Origin: Chondrus crispus
Taxonomy: Eukaryota; Rhodophyta; Florideophyceae; Gigartinales; Gigartinaceae
NCBI RefSeq assembly: GCF_000350225.1
Contig: NW_005178998.1
Span: forward strand, 102,849 to 166,848
DNA: 64,000 nt
Direction: 5' to 3'
The notes under the pieces were generated by a model, which worked only from the letters and a program-made list of their open reading frames with translations, made no database searches and was not told the DNA's origin. Each line of letters begins with the position of its first letter. Within the stretch, counting starts at the first letter, position 1. The position numbers were made by a program, and so were the translations under genes. Positions 1 to 11,232 of the stretch are shown piece after piece.

Positions 1-3000
1 TACCTCCCCTCGATCACATGCTTTCGGCAGCTTTGCAATCGGAAAGCCCAACCATGCCCACAAACTTTTCAAACAGCACGCGCCCAAGTGGTTTGGTCAG
101 CATATCGGCTGGCATTTCTGTTGTCGGACAATGGTACAATGTGACCAGTTTTCGCTGCACCGCATCTCGAACAAAATGATACGTAATATCAATGTGCTTG
201 TTCCGACGATTTGTAGATTCGTTCTGAGCAAACGCAATCGTACCAGCGTTGTCACATCCAACGCGAATTGTTGGATCCGAATTCGCACCAAGTACATCGG
301 CATGGAAGCGTCGAAGCCACGCGGCCTCTTTGCATGCTTCACTGAGTGCGATGTATTCTGCCTCACAAGTAGACTTTGCAACTATTGTTTGTTTTCGGGA
401 AGCCCAACTTATAGGCCCATCACAAAGCTTGAACACGTACCCACTCGTTGACTTTCGTGATTCAAGGCATCCACCCCAATCTGCGTCGCTATACCCATGA
501 AGTTCCGTACCCAGATCATCTTTACCAAACACTATTCCAAGATGCTGGGACCCACGCAAGTATCTCAAAACACGTTTCACACCTGACCAGTGCGACTCGT
601 GAGGGTTGGCACAGTGTTGAGATAACTTTCCAATGGCAAACGCAATATCGGGGCGGGTCCCGACCATTAGGAACATTAGACATCCAATGGCCTGACGATA
701 TGGTTCAAAGCATGGGTTGTCATCAGTGCCAGTTTCGGCCACTTGCATTGTGACATGTCGAGACTGTTCCATTGGAGTAACGCAAGGATTGCATGCCGAC
801 ATTTTGAACCGTTTCAGTACTGCTTGGGCATACTTCGACTGTGTGACGGTCAGGACGTGTTTAGAACGGATACGGTCGATTTCTAGACCAATACATGTCT
901 TCGCCTCGCCAAGGTCTTTCATATCGAATCGTTTGTTGAGTTCATTTTTCATCCATAATATGGCCTCCAAGTCACTTCCAGCTAGCAGCAGATCGTCCAC
1001 GTACAACGCGATAATCATGATGACATTGCCTTGACGTCGAATGTAAAGACATGGGTCGCTGCGTGTAGTGTTGAAACCAAGTTCAGTGATCAGAAACTCA
1101 TCGATCTTACTATGCCATTGGCGATGGGCTTGCTTAAGACCATAGATTGCTTTCAAAAGTCTACACACCGAATCAGGTTTGACTTTGTCGATGCATCCTT
1201 CAGGTTGCTCCATGTAGATTTCTTCGTGAAGGTCACCATTGAGGAAGGCAGTCACCACGTCCATCTGATGCAGCTCAAGGTCAAAGTGCGCAACCAGTGC
1301 CAGCAGCAGACGGATAGTTGTGAACTTGATGACAGGGGCGAAAGTTTCAGTGTAATCGATGCCTTCTACTTGTTGAAAGCCTCGTGCCACAAGACGTCCC
1401 TTTGCAGTTTCGACCAATTTTCCGGACTCGTCAGGAAGTTGCTTCACTCCGAAAACCCACCTGGACGTCAGGACGTTTGATGCTCGAGATCTTGGAACAA
1501 GTGTCCATGTTTTGTTTTTGTGTTGTGAAGCAAGTTCTTTGTCGATGCCCTTCTGCCAGAAGCGAGCTTTTGGAGAATCCATAGCTTGGTTGTACGAGTT
1601 TGGGATTTCGGTTATCACATGGGCGTGGCTAAGGAGTCCAGCAGTCACCAAAGCTGCTGCCCACCACGCCCCAGGCGTTTTGCGAACGCGAGTGGACCGA
1701 CGGAGATTAGTTGGCGGATCAATCGTTTCTTCCTCAACTACGTGTTGCTCAACTGTTTCGGTGGTTTCGTCCTCCCCTGCAGTTGGGGAGGAGTTGGAGG
1801 ATTCATCAGAGTGTTGTTGTTCATCCGGCGATGATGCTTCTGATGCCACTGCATCATTTTCTGCAACTTCCTCATCGATGTTCAAGTTGATTGTGTCATC
1901 ATCAGTTGTAGCCTCCTCATTTGTATCCATCTGTGCACCAGATTGGCCTCCCGTGGACTCGTCAAAAGTAACATCTCTGGATACGATCACTTTGTGCAAA
2001 TCACCATCCCACAACTTGTAAGCTTCCGTATTTTCAGCATACCCCAGAAACATTGCCTCCTCTGCACGGGCGTCAAGTTTCTGGATGTTGTGTTTTGGTA
2101 ATGTATACCAACACTTGAACCGAAAACACGCAAATGACCAACATTTGGCACAGATTTCATCCATAAGTGGTATGGGTCATCTTGGGCGGAATGGCACGTG
2201 ACGTGACTCGATTTCGAACGTACACTGCATTGGCAAGTGCTTCTGCCCAGAACCCCTTTGTAACTTTCTTGTGCGCTAGCATGGAGCGCACCAAGTTTAC
2301 CAAAGTTCTGTTCAGTCGCTCGGCGACGCCATTTTGCTCCGGTGTGTACGCGGTCGTCATTTGATGCTGAGTACCATTTGCAATCAGAAAAGACTTAAAC
2401 TCCGTAGACAGATACTCACTACCTTGATCGGTGCGAAGCACTTTGATCTTGCGACCAGTGTGTGTCTGAGCAAGTTGTGCAAACATTTTGTATCGTTCAA
2501 ATGCTTCTGATTTATGGTGCATAGGGTACACTACTGACCAGTTTGAGTGATCATCTATGAAGGTAATGAAGTACTTGGCACCACCAATGGACTGCACCTC
2601 TAAGGGGCCACAAACATCAGAGTGAACTAAGTCTAGACAGAAGTATGCCCGCCTCGAGGACCGCTCTTTTGGGATCACAGATCGAGTGGCTTTGCCGTAG
2701 ACGCACGCAGAACATTTTTCAGAGATGCAATCATTGTCAGTATTGTTGATTTTGTTAGCCTCATTACCAAGTAGTTTGACTCCACTTACCACATTGTCAC
2801 GAATCATCGAAGCAATACCTTGAGAATGCACATGTGCAAAGCGCTCATGCCACGTTTGCAGGGTGGCAGCATGTGCAGATCCGATGTCACTGACGATGTC
2901 GAGAACGTAAAGTTCTCCAACCAATGTCGCAGTCGCCACTACAGTTGAGCCTCGTCTGACCATGCATTTTCCATTTTCGAACCCAACTTTTAGTCCAAGT

Positions 3001-3232
3001 TCAGTCATTCGACTGACAGAGAGCAGAGAGAACGCAAAGTCCGGAACGTGCAATACATCCGTCAACTTGCACGGTTCGATGCGGCCATTTACATTTAACT
3101 TCAAGTGAACGTCACCACGACCGGCAACCTTTGCACTAGCCTTGGTTCCCATCTGAACAGAGGCGGATTCAAGTGGCTCATACGTTGCAAACAAAGATCG
3201 GTCATATGTAATATGAGCTGTAAAACGTCTGT
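1..3232 (-). mobile_element. Copia-1 copy #1, 3' part of internal domain
   Basis: This is the truncated left-most copy. Bases 1-2 (TA) are the last bases of an LTR lying outside the window, and 3-11 is the complement of the GAGGGGAGG polypurine tract. Homology to the intact copies runs from the end of RNase H back to just inside the protease and stops near 3230, where unrelated sequence begins. No gag, accessory ORF, leader, primer site or second LTR is present on this side, so the copy lost its 5' half by deletion or recombination. Confidence 0.93.
14..3194 (-). pseudogene. broken Copia-1 pol (integrase, RT, RNase H)
   Basis: Two open blocks, 2157-3194 and 14-2164, together match the intact Copia-1 polyprotein from just after the protease aspartate to the stop. 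Two single-base deletions relative to the other copies break the frame: one G at about 2176 (TGGGTC where others have TGGGGTC) and one T at about 2114 (CACTTG for CACTTTG). Integrase D and E motifs, YVDD and the RNase H motifs are still readable. The integrase motif reads DQGSEY instead of DRGGEY. It could not make a full polyprotein. Confidence 0.92.
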
Positions 3233-3346
3233 ATTTCTGATTTTCTAAAATTTCCTATGCAGAGACCATGCAAGCCCATGCTCACAATTGGAGCGGTTAT
3301 GATAACTTTTGCATGGGGATTTGCTTAGGCCTGGTCCTATGCAATA

Positions 3347-3670
3347 CCAAACATGTTCCATGGAACCGTCCATGCACCAGTCTATGTCTGCATGGGGCAA
3401 TGGTGGCCAAACCAATTCAGATATGTTCAATGCGAGCTCATGCAGGCATTGGTGTGCATGGGTGTTCATGGGCTCCGCATGGCGGATTCAATCCAAGTTT
3501 TAGTTTTGCCAAACATGTTCCATAGAACCGTCCATGCAACAGTATATGTCTGCATGGGGTAATGATGGCCAAACCAATTCAGATATGTTCAATGCGAGCT
3601 CATGCAGGCATTGGTGTGCATGGGTGTTCATGGGCTACGCATGGCGGATTCAATCCAAGTTTTAGTTTTG
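3347..3670. repeat. two-copy tandem duplication, 162-bp unit
   Basis: Unit 1 is 3347-3508 and unit 2 is 3509-3670. They differ by only a handful of substitutions (for example CCATGGAACC against CCATAGAACC). Both are dense in CATG and GCATGG strings, as is the 100 bp before them. The unit length is a multiple of three, but no convincing protein is encoded. Confidence 0.9.
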
Positions 3671-4229
3671 GCCCGAAAGTGCGATACAATCCGTTTTATC
3701 GATATCTGATCTGATGCTGCGCCGCAACCCTCAGTGCAGTCAGTATCTACAACCGCTATCCCAGCACCCTTGCCCTACATGGATTACTCGTCGGTCCCCC
3801 GTTGACAGTTCTTTAGAAGTCCCGTCGAAGAGTCATCATGACATGAAATTACTCAACATGATGTTGAGTAATTTCTGAGGACTACAGTAGTGAATGGTAA
3901 TTTTGTTTAAACCCAGGCGCGTTTTGAGAGTGTTTGGAGTTCGTGCGGGATGAACCAACCCATAATTTCCGTTTTGTAGTGAAAAGGGGGTAGTCTACAG
4001 TACGAAGGAAGTCTCAGCTTGCGCACTGTTTCGAGAAGACTTGGTTGACGCACCTTTCGCAGCCGCATTGTCCGCAGACTTGTAAAATCGATCGTTGGGT
4101 CTTGAGCTGCTCCGCTCGCTGCTAAGTCCGTTTTCTTGATCCGTGTACTGCCCGAAGAACGTCTCAACGTTCGAATCTTCATGAGATTTGGCAGCGGGAC
4201 ACTGCCAGAAATTAAAATTGTGTAAATCT

Positions 4230-4400
4230 ACAAATTATGTATTAATCTAAACATTATTTAAAATTCAACAAATTATTTATTTATTATCAGTATTCATGCA
4301 GAATTGAACTCGCGACCAAAAGAAAAGGGTAGCAGGGGAGTGGTACCGAAGCACACCACCCCTGCTGAAACCCCTTCTCCATCGCCCCGCCTTTGCGTGC
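4230..4400 (-). repeat. possible decayed tRNA-derived SINE
   Basis: Read on the minus strand, a stretch resembling a D-arm (GTGG...CCAC around a TTCGGTA loop) lies about 45 bp before a good B-box match, GTTCAATTC (4301-4309 complement). An AT-rich tail with TAAATAAATAA follows. The A-box match is weak, no target-site duplication was located, and the 5' end is a guess. Confidence 0.3.
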
Positions 4401-4625
4401 GCACGACTACCGACCTTTCTGGCGGTGCCAGAAGTAAATTTCCAACCAATTTATATCCGACGATTACGTGCTACAGTATCGGCCCCCCTGTGCATCGGCC
4501 CCCCCTTGATTAGTGAAAATAAAGACAGAGTATAATGTTAGAGAAATAAATGAACTTTTCTGTATCGGCCCACCGCCCACCCTTGCAATTCAATAAAATT
4601 CCTCCCCTGCGCAATTTTACACGTG

Positions 4626-4630
4626 GCTGC
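4626..4630. other. target-site duplication GCTGC, left of tandem array
   Basis: GCTGC stands directly outside the left LTR and is repeated at 19086-19090 outside the right LTR. The sequences beyond the two copies join in a plausible reading frame of a host pseudogene. This shows one integration event for the outer ends of the whole array. Confidence 0.92.
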
Positions 4631-5881
4631 TGATGGTAGGTTCAGCGGGGCAAGGGAAAGAAGGAGGGCAGGTTGATGTGTGTGAGTGAAGGAGTTGGTG
4701 CCGAGGTTTACTTGGAGCCGTCTTTCGGCGATACTTATACACTTTGAGTGTTACACTATCCCATTACTTTGGCACCTGGTAAACCGTACTCACCATATGC
4801 GCGACCAAGCGCGGTCCTCTTCTGGCCCGTCCACACTGTTCTATTTCCACCTTACGAATTGACTATTGACTATCCGTGCACAACAGTTTCTACACATTTC
4901 GAGTGACTGTAAACCATGGCCCTATGCATGCAATCGTTTCACACCTTACTAATCTGCATCCAGACATGACAGAATATATTCTTGCACAATGAACAACTTG
5001 GCATCTCTCTATTTCCAACAACGCAAAGTCCTGTCATATCTCAGTCCCCATACATGCCCTTGTTTCGTACCTTACTAATTTCGGTACACACTGCCAGACA
5101 ACTATCACGGACAGCAACAATGTGCATCCAGACTTCCTACACATCTCACGTGATATCCGATGTGAATCACACCAGTACTGTCATCAACTTGCATCCAACG
5201 GCGCACCATAACGAGAGCACAGTACAACGTCGCATGCTGACGACAGTTTAATACAACGGCGCATGCTGATGCAAGGGTCGCATACAGCGTGACGCGTACA
5301 CTAAATACTCACGTAAGTACATGTCTCTTGCGAGAAATACTTGTTGTACTTTTAATTCACATGTACTGTGCTCGGACACGCGCCGGACCGTATGTAGGCG
5401 ACGTGTACAAGTGTACGTACACGCAGCAACCTGGCGATGTGTACATGTGTACACCGCACACAAGTGTCCAGCGCCAAGGCCACACGTAATTACCCATTAC
5501 AACCATGGTGAGCAACTTGAAACCCCCGAAATGATGTAATTAAAACGTATACCGATCATTCAAGATATATCACCAGCATGCCTGCATATAAGTGGACAAT
5601 AACAGACCAATAGAATTGCAGCATTCGAACCGACACCCAATAGATTTGCAGTATTGCCTATGTAGCCCTATAACGGTTCGGGCCAAATGCAAATTTTCGG
5701 CATTTATGCAAATTTGCATGACCCTCCAAAAGTCCACTTTCGTCCCCAGAACCCCAAAATCTGAGACTTTACACGTGTCATATGGTGATATGGGGTGAGG
5801 GTTCGGACCGTCGAGTCATGTACACGTGTCACTCGATTTTGCACTTTCCAGATACCAGCATGTGGTCGCACATTTTCAATA
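4631..5881 (-). repeat. LTR type B, left outer LTR of array (3' LTR of #2)
   Basis: In element orientation it starts TATTGAAAATG immediately after the polypurine tract and ends CCATCA, against CCATTA in most copies. It contains the CACGTG boxes, the ATGCAAATTTGCAT palindrome, ATTGG (CCAAT) boxes and a TATAAGTA box near its 3' end. The GCCG-AAAGA-CGGC inverted repeat follows the TATA box. Confidence 0.95.
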
Positions 5882-5890
5882 CCTCCCCTC
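5882..5890 (-). promoter_or_regulatory. polypurine tract of copy #2
   Basis: GAGGGGAGG in element orientation lies between the RNase H stop codon and the first base of the LTR. It is the expected primer for plus-strand DNA synthesis. Its direct abutment to TATTG is independent evidence for where the LTR begins. Confidence 0.9.
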
Positions 5891-5892
5891 GA

Positions 5893-8800
5893 TCACATGC
5901 TTTCGGCAGCTTTGCAATCGGAAAGCCCAACCATGCCCACAAACTTTTCAAACAGCACGCGCCCAAGTGGTTTGGTCAGCATATCGGCTGGCATTTCTGT
6001 TGTCGGACAATGGTACAATGTGACCAGTTTTCGCTGCACCGCATCTCGAACAAAATGATACGTAATATCAATGTGCTTGTTCCGACGATTTGTAGATTCG
6101 TTCTGAGCAAACGCAATCGTACCAGCGTTGTCACATCCAACGCGAATTGTTGGATCCGAATTCGCACCAAGTACATCGGCATGGAAGCGTCGAAGCCACG
6201 CGGCCTCTTTGCATGCTTCACTGAGTGCGATGTATTCTGCCTCACAAGTAGACTTTGCAACTACTGTTTGTTTTCGGGAAGCCCAACTTATAGGCCCATC
6301 ACAAAGCTTGAACACGTACCCACTCGTTGACTTTCGTGATTCAAGGCATCCACCCCAATCTGCGTCGCTATACCCATGAAGTTCCGTACCCAGATCATCT
6401 TTACCAAACACTATTCCAAGATGCTGGGACCCACGCAAGTATCTCAAAACACGTTTCACACCTGACCAGTGCGACTCGTGAGGGTTGGCACAGTGTTGAG
6501 ATAACTTTCCAATGGCAAACGCAATATCGGGGCGGGTCCCGACCATTAGGAACATTAGACATCCAATGGCCTGACGATATGGTTCAAAGCATGGGTTGTC
6601 ATCAGTGCCAGTTTCGGCCACTTGCATTGTGACATGTCGAGACTGTTCCATTGGAGTAACGCAAGGATTGCATGCCGACATTTTGAACCGTTTCAGTACT
6701 GCTTGGGCATACTTCGACTGTGTGACGGTCAGGACGTGTTTAGAACGGATACGGTCGATTTCTAGACCAATACATGTCTTCGCCTCGCCAAGGTCTTTCA
6801 TATCGAATCGTTTGTTGAGTTCATTTTTCATCCATAATATGGCCTCCAAGTCACTTCCAGCTAGCAGCAGATCGTCCACGTACAACGCGATAATCATGAT
6901 GACATTGCCTTGACGTCGAATGTAAAGACATGGGTCGCTGCGTGTAGTGTTGAAACCAAGTTCAGTGATCAGAAACTCATCGATCTTACTATGCCATTGG
7001 CGATGGGCTTGCTTAAGACCATAGATTGCTTTCAAAAGTCTACACACCGAATCAGGTTTGACTTTGTCGATGCATCCTTCAGGTTGCTCCATGTAGATTT
7101 CTTCGTGAAGGTCACCATTGAGGAAGGCAGTCACCACGTCCATCTGATGCAGCTCAAGGTCAAAGTGCGCAACCAGTGCCAGCAGCAGACGGATAGTTGT
7201 GAACTTGATGACAGGGGCGAAAGTTTCAGTGTAATCGATGCCTTCTACTTGTTGAAAGCCTCGTGCCACAAGACGTCCCTTTGCAGTTTCGACCAATTTT
7301 CCGGACTCGTCAGGAAGTTGCTTCACTCCGAAAACCCACCTGGACGTCAGGACGTTTGATGCTCGAGATCTTGGAACAAGTGTCCATGTTTTGTTTTTGT
7401 GTTGTGAAGCAAGTTCTTTGTCGATGCCCTTCTGCCAGAAGCGAGCTTTTGAAGAATCCATAGCTTGCTTGTACGAGTTTGGGATTTCCGTTATCACATG
7501 GGCGTGGCTAAGGAGTCCAGCAGTCACCAAAGCTGCTGCCCACCACGCCCCAGGCGTTTTGCGAACGCGAGTGGACCGACGGAGATTAGTTGGCGGATCA
7601 ATCGTTTCTTCCTCAACTACGTGTTGCTCAACTGTTTCGGTGGTTTCGTCCTCCCCTGGAGTTGGGGAGGAGTTGGAGGATTCATCAGAGTCTTGTTGTT
7701 CATTCGGAGATGATGCTTCTGATGCCACTGCATCATTTTCTGCAACTTCCTCATCGATGTTCAAGTTGATTGTGTCATCATCCGTTGAAGCCTCCTCGTT
7801 TGTATCCATCGGCTCACCAGATTTGCCTCCTGTGGACTCGTCAAAAGTAACATCTCTGGATACGATCACTTTGTGCAAATCACCATCCCACAACTTGTAA
7901 GCTTCCGTATTTTCAGCATACCCCAGAAACATTGCCTCCTTTGCACGGGCGTCAAGTTTCTGGATGTTGTGTTTTGGTAATGTATACCAACACTTTGAAC
8001 CGAAAACACGCAAATGACCAACATTTGGCACAGATTTCATCCATAAGTGGTATGGGGTCATCTTGGGGGGAATGGCACGTGACGTGACTCGATTTCGAAC
8101 GTACACTGCATTGGCAAGTGCTTCTGCCCAGAACCCCTTTGTAACTTTCTTGTGCGCTAGCATGGAGCGCACCAAGTTTACCAAAGTTCTGTTCAGTCGT
8201 TCGGCGACGCCATTTTGCTCCGGTGTGTACGCGGTCGTCATTTGATGCTGAGTACCATTTGCAATCAGAAAAGACTTAAACTCCGTGGACAGATACTCAC
8301 CACCTCGATCGGTGCGAAGCACTTTGATCTTGCGACCAGTGTGAGTCTGAGCAAGTTGTGCAAACATTTTGTATCGTTCAAATGCTTCTGATTTATGGTG
8401 CATAGGGTACACTACTGACCAGTTTGAGTGATCATCTATGAAGGTAATGAAGTACTTGGCACCACCAATGGACGGCACCTCTAAGGGGCCACAAACATCA
8501 GAGTGAACTAAGTCTAGACAGAAGTATGCCCGCCTCGAGGACCGCTCTTTTGGGATCACAGATCGAGTGGCTTTGCCGTAGACGCACGCAGAACATTTTT
8601 CAGAGATGCAATCATTGTCAGTATTGTTGATTTTGTTAGCCTCATTACCAAGTAGTTTGACTCCACTTACCACATTGTCACGAATCATCGAAGCAATACC
8701 TTGAGAATGCACATGTGCAAAGCGCTCATGCCACGTTTGCAGGGTGGCAGCATGTGCAGATCCGATGTCACTGACGATGTCGAGAACGTAAAGTTCTCCA

Positions 8801-10011
8801 ACCAATGTCGCAGTCGCCACTACAGTTGAGCCTCGTCTGACCATGCATTTTCCATTTTCGAACCCAACTTTTAGTCCAAGTTCAGTCATTCGACTGACAG
8901 AGAGCAGAGAGAACGCAAAGTCCGGAACGTGCAATACATCCGTCAACTTGCACGGTTCGATGCGGCCATTTACATTTAACTTCAAGTGAACGTCACCACG
9001 GCCGGCAACCTTTGCACTAGCCTTGGTTCCCATCTGAACAGAGGCGGATTCAAGTGGCTCATACGTTGCAAACAGAGATCGGTCATATGTAATATGAGCT
9101 GTACAAGCTGAATCTACGAGCCACGAAGGCAACATCTCCATATCGTTCGTGTGCGAAGCTTTCGACATCAGACATGTGAAGTCGACGCTGTTTACAACCA
9201 TGTCGGGATCAGGTTTCTGTGTGACAAATGCAGATTGTTTCCGCTGAGACATACGCGGTTTATATCCGCTAGGAGGAGCCGGGCGACGCCCATTCAAATC
9301 CTTTCCCCAGCAGCGGGTTGCCGTATGGCCTGTATGACCGCAGTTCGTGCATTTGTAATCGTTTATGTCCCGATTGTTCGGGGCACGATTAACCAGAGCC
9401 GATGTCTGTGAGGAGCTAGACTTCATGTTTGCTCGTTGCTCTTCCTGCAGCAGACGACTTTTCACAAAGTCCAAACTGAATATCTTTTCCTCATTACCGA
9501 GAGCATCAAGTGCAACGATGAGAGCCTCGAAACGGGCAGGCAGACCGTTGAGCACTGCCATGGCCATCTCCTTGTCATCGATGTTTACGCTCATTGACTT
9601 GAGGATGGCTGCCAGCTGCTTGACACGATTGATGTATGCAAGCACCGTTTCACCGGAAAGCATCTTCACAGTGTAGAACTCACGACGTGCAGCTAGTTTG
9701 TTCAGCAAAGTGTGCCTCTCAAACACGTTGACAATAGCTTCCCACATCTCATGAGCAGTATCAACATCACGTACATGCTCAAGATGCTCATCTGATAGGG
9801 AGAGACCAATCAGGGCTTTAGCTTTACTGTCACCTCTGATCCACTTCTTACGCTCTTCCGCGCGTTCCTCACTTGGAACTCTTCCCTCAACGATGTATTG
9901 GTCAACATCACGTAGAGCAAGCAGAAGTTGTATTTTCTGCTTCCACACGTAGAAGTTGGAGTCCGTCAGTTTGTCGATTCTGATGGATCCTCCTCCTCCT
10001 TGATCTTCCAT
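5893..10011 (-). CDS. Copia-1 Gag-Pol polyprotein, copy #2, intact
   Basis: A single 1372-codon frame encodes Gag and Pol without a frameshift or internal stop. Order of domains: UBN2-like Gag (about 5-200), CCHC knuckle CTNCGHTGHTATRC (221-234), protease with DSAC (Asp 300), integrase zinc-binding H428/H433 and C473/C476, integrase triad D505, D568, E604 (35 residues between the last two), RT with first Asp 958 in MDVVTAFLNG and YVDD at 1044-1047, and RNase H with D1216/D1218, E1257 or E1259, and D1294. The frame is open for seven codons upstream to a TTG, but the first ATG (at 10011) is taken as the start. The order protease-integrase-RT-RNase H is diagnostic of Ty1/Copia. Oddities: DSA instead of DSG in the protease, GLKQAHRQW with H where P is usual, and a Q-to-P change (EVPSIGG) private to this copy. 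Confidence 0.96.
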   Translation of the reverse strand: MEDQGGGGSIRIDKLTDSNFYVWKQKIQLLLALRDVDQYIVEGRVPSEERAEERKKWIRGDSKAKALIGLSLSDEHLEHVRDVDTAHEMWEAIVNVFERHTLLNKLAARREFYTVKMLSGETVLAYINRVKQLAAILKSMSVNIDDKEMAMAVLNGLPARFEALIVALDALGNEEKIFSLDFVKSRLLQEEQRANMKSSSSQTSALVNRAPNNRDINDYKCTNCGHTGHTATRCWGKDLNGRRPAPPSGYKPRMSQRKQSAFVTQKPDPDMVVNSVDFTCLMSKASHTNDMEMLPSWLVDSACTAHITYDRSLFATYEPLESASVQMGTKASAKVAGRGDVHLKLNVNGRIEPCKLTDVLHVPDFAFSLLSVSRMTELGLKVGFENGKCMVRRGSTVVATATLVGELYVLDIVSDIGSAHAATLQTWHERFAHVHSQGIASMIRDNVVSGVKLLGNEANKINNTDNDCISEKCSACVYGKATRSVIPKERSSRRAYFCLDLVHSDVCGPLEVPSIGGAKYFITFIDDHSNWSVVYPMHHKSEAFERYKMFAQLAQTHTGRKIKVLRTDRGGEYLSTEFKSFLIANGTQHQMTTAYTPEQNGVAERLNRTLVNLVRSMLAHKKVTKGFWAEALANAVYVRNRVTSRAIPPKMTPYHLWMKSVPNVGHLRVFGSKCWYTLPKHNIQKLDARAKEAMFLGYAENTEAYKLWDGDLHKVIVSRDVTFDESTGGKSGEPMDTNEEASTDDDTINLNIDEEVAENDAVASEASSPNEQQDSDESSNSSPTPGEDETTETVEQHVVEEETIDPPTNLRRSTRVRKTPGAWWAAALVTAGLLSHAHVITEIPNSYKQAMDSSKARFWQKGIDKELASQHKNKTWTLVPRSRASNVLTSRWVFGVKQLPDESGKLVETAKGRLVARGFQQVEGIDYTETFAPVIKFTTIRLLLALVAHFDLELHQMDVVTAFLNGDLHEEIYMEQPEGCIDKVKPDSVCRLLKAIYGLKQAHRQWHSKIDEFLITELGFNTTRSDPCLYIRRQGNVIMIIALYVDDLLLAGSDLEAILWMKNELNKRFDMKDLGEAKTCIGLEIDRIRSKHVLTVTQSKYAQAVLKRFKMSACNPCVTPMEQSRHVTMQVAETGTDDNPCFEPYRQAIGCLMFLMVGTRPDIAFAIGKLSQHCANPHESHWSGVKRVLRYLRGSQHLGIVFGKDDLGTELHGYSDADWGGCLESRKSTSGYVFKLCDGPISWASRKQTVVAKSTCEAEYIALSEACKEAAWLRRFHADVLGANSDPTIRVGCDNAGTIAFAQNESTNRRNKHIDITYHFVRDAVQRKLVTLYHCPTTEMPADMLTKPLGRVLFEKFVGMVGLSDCKAAESM

Positions 10012-10183
10012 TTTAGTGCAAATAAACTTCAAGTATTCGAAAATCCGTTCGGGGATCCCAAGCCGTCAACCGATAGTCAACACAATGGCAAGCCCACCCG
10101 TTTAAGAAGTTCGATATGATTACTATGAAGTTGCACTAGGAGAAATTTGGGAACAGATATGTGAATTTATTTGGATGAAATCC

Positions 10184-10855
10184 CTAACTATTCTGTTCAC
10201 AAACTACCTTTAAGTGTGCAGCACCGTTCTCGTGGCACTTCAGGTGCCCGTGAGACTCAAAGACGCGATTGCAAGGGATACAACGCGGAGTCTCCTTAGC
10301 GTTGGCAACTTGAATGCGATGAGACCTAGACTGAATGTGGTCGTAAAAGGCCTTCGCACTATTGCCACTAACGCCGCACACTTTACAATACCGCTTATAC
10401 CGCGGGCACACCTTACGATTCCTCTTGCGCTCACGCTTAAACTCTTTATCCGCGAGAACAGCCGCTTTCCGAGAAGAAAGTCGATGCGTAGTTCTCTTTA
10501 TTGGTGCGGGAACAGAGCGCGGAATACGAGGAATCCTATAAGGTGCGCAACTCGAGGACGGACCCGGAAGCGCGAGCCGAGGTGAAGGTTGATCCTCAGG
10601 CTCAAGCACCTCAACGGATACGACCTCCGATGTCCGAACCGTTCGACCGGTGACCAGCTTCCCAGGCGCAGAGCGCACCGGTACTAATTCCAGATCTAAC
10701 ACAACCCCGTAAAAACAGGTATTCACAATAAGGAATATGAAGATAATCGTCAGTAACAGATTTTGGAATTATTGCTCTTAAGAACCACCAAAACGTGCAA
10801 AGACAATCACTTAGATGTGTAGGAAATGGAAAGAAACTCAAAACTTACTTTGCAT
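10184..10855 (-). CDS. accessory two-zinc-finger protein, copy #2 (predicted spliced)
   Basis: This ORF of unknown function lies between leader and gag. The open frame (10184-10726) has no ATG and would start with GTG. A predicted 153-bp intron (10848-10696; donor CAAA/GTAAGT, acceptor TTAG/ATC) joins ATG CAA A (10855-10849) in frame to 10695-10184, giving a 172-residue protein beginning MQNLELVP. Seen in it: a Pro/Ser-rich N half, a basic stretch KRERKRNRK (residues 90-98), then two fingers, C106-C109-H122-H128 and C141-C144-H157-H163, both CX2CX12HX5H. That spacing is the U1/matrin/JAZ type, which in known proteins binds RNA or dsRNA. Role in the element is inference: RNA binding, nuclear transport or regulation. 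Private changes here are LSSRK and DKEF where most copies have LSARK and DKQF. Confidence 0.75.
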
Positions 10856-11218
10856 GAGAGAACGAAGAAAAACCAAATGCGAGATTGACGACGACGGCGG
10901 TAGCGGGAGCGGAAACGAAGACGAAGACCAAAGACAGAGACAGCAGCAAGAACCACAGCAAGAACAAAAGCCAAACCAAGAACGAAGACAACGAAGACAG
11001 CGGGGGCGATGACCAAAACCAATTCACACAATAGAGCAAGAACGACAGCAGCAGCGAAAACCAAAACCAAGAACGACGGCAAGAACGAGAGCGACAACGA
11101 CAGCGAGAAGACCAGCGGAAAGAACGACGAGAAACGGCAGCGAAAACGACAGCGACAACGACGGCAGAAACAACGGAACGAGAACGACAGACTCATACAG
11201 TGAAACGACAGCGAGGGA
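10856..11218 (-). other. T/C-rich leader of copy #2
   Basis: About 360 bp between primer site and accessory ORF, built from degenerate TCGTTGTCG/TCTCGTTCTTG-like words in element orientation. Several frames are open on both strands because the composition lacks stop codons. The first ATG of the transcript sense (about 23 bp past the primer site) opens a hydrophobic low-complexity frame, MSLSFSF onward. I read this as an untranslated or upstream-ORF leader, not a gene. Confidence 0.6.
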
Positions 11219-11232
11219 CTGGGCCCATAACC
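11219..11232 (-). promoter_or_regulatory. primer-binding site (half-tRNA iMet), copy #2
   Basis: In element orientation GGTTATGGGCCCAG begins at the first base after the LTR. It is complementary to the conserved anticodon stem-loop of eukaryotic initiator tRNA-Met (CTGGGCCCATAACC). This is the half-tRNA priming known from Drosophila copia, in contrast to the tRNA 3'-end priming of Ty1 and retroviruses. Confidence 0.9.

Larger units (their letters stand above)
3233..4625. other. host intergenic segment, no assigned gene
   Basis: Non-repetitive host sequence lies between the broken end of copy #1 and the tandem array. It contains the 162-bp tandem duplication and a tRNA-like stretch listed separately, AT-rich sequence around 4200-4290, and recurring TATCGGCCC strings at 4480-4580. 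A 91-codon ORF on the minus strand (3907-4182) has no recognisable domain and I do not call it a gene. Before the array inserted, 4630 was contiguous with 19091. Confidence 0.6.

Noticed and set aside
1031-1480. Plus-strand ORFs of up to 169 codons opposite gag-pol
   Set aside because: They are antisense shadows of the conserved RT and linker frame, present at the same position in every copy and without independent features.
4982-5539. Small ORFs of 60 to 125 codons repeated in every LTR
   Set aside because: They recur only because the LTR recurs, they differ between LTR types, and they lie in U3 upstream of the promoter.
5893-10032. Start of gag-pol at a TTG seven codons before the ATG
   Set aside because: A nuclear eukaryotic gene should start at ATG; the ATG at 10011 is conserved in all copies and begins the recognisable Gag sequence.
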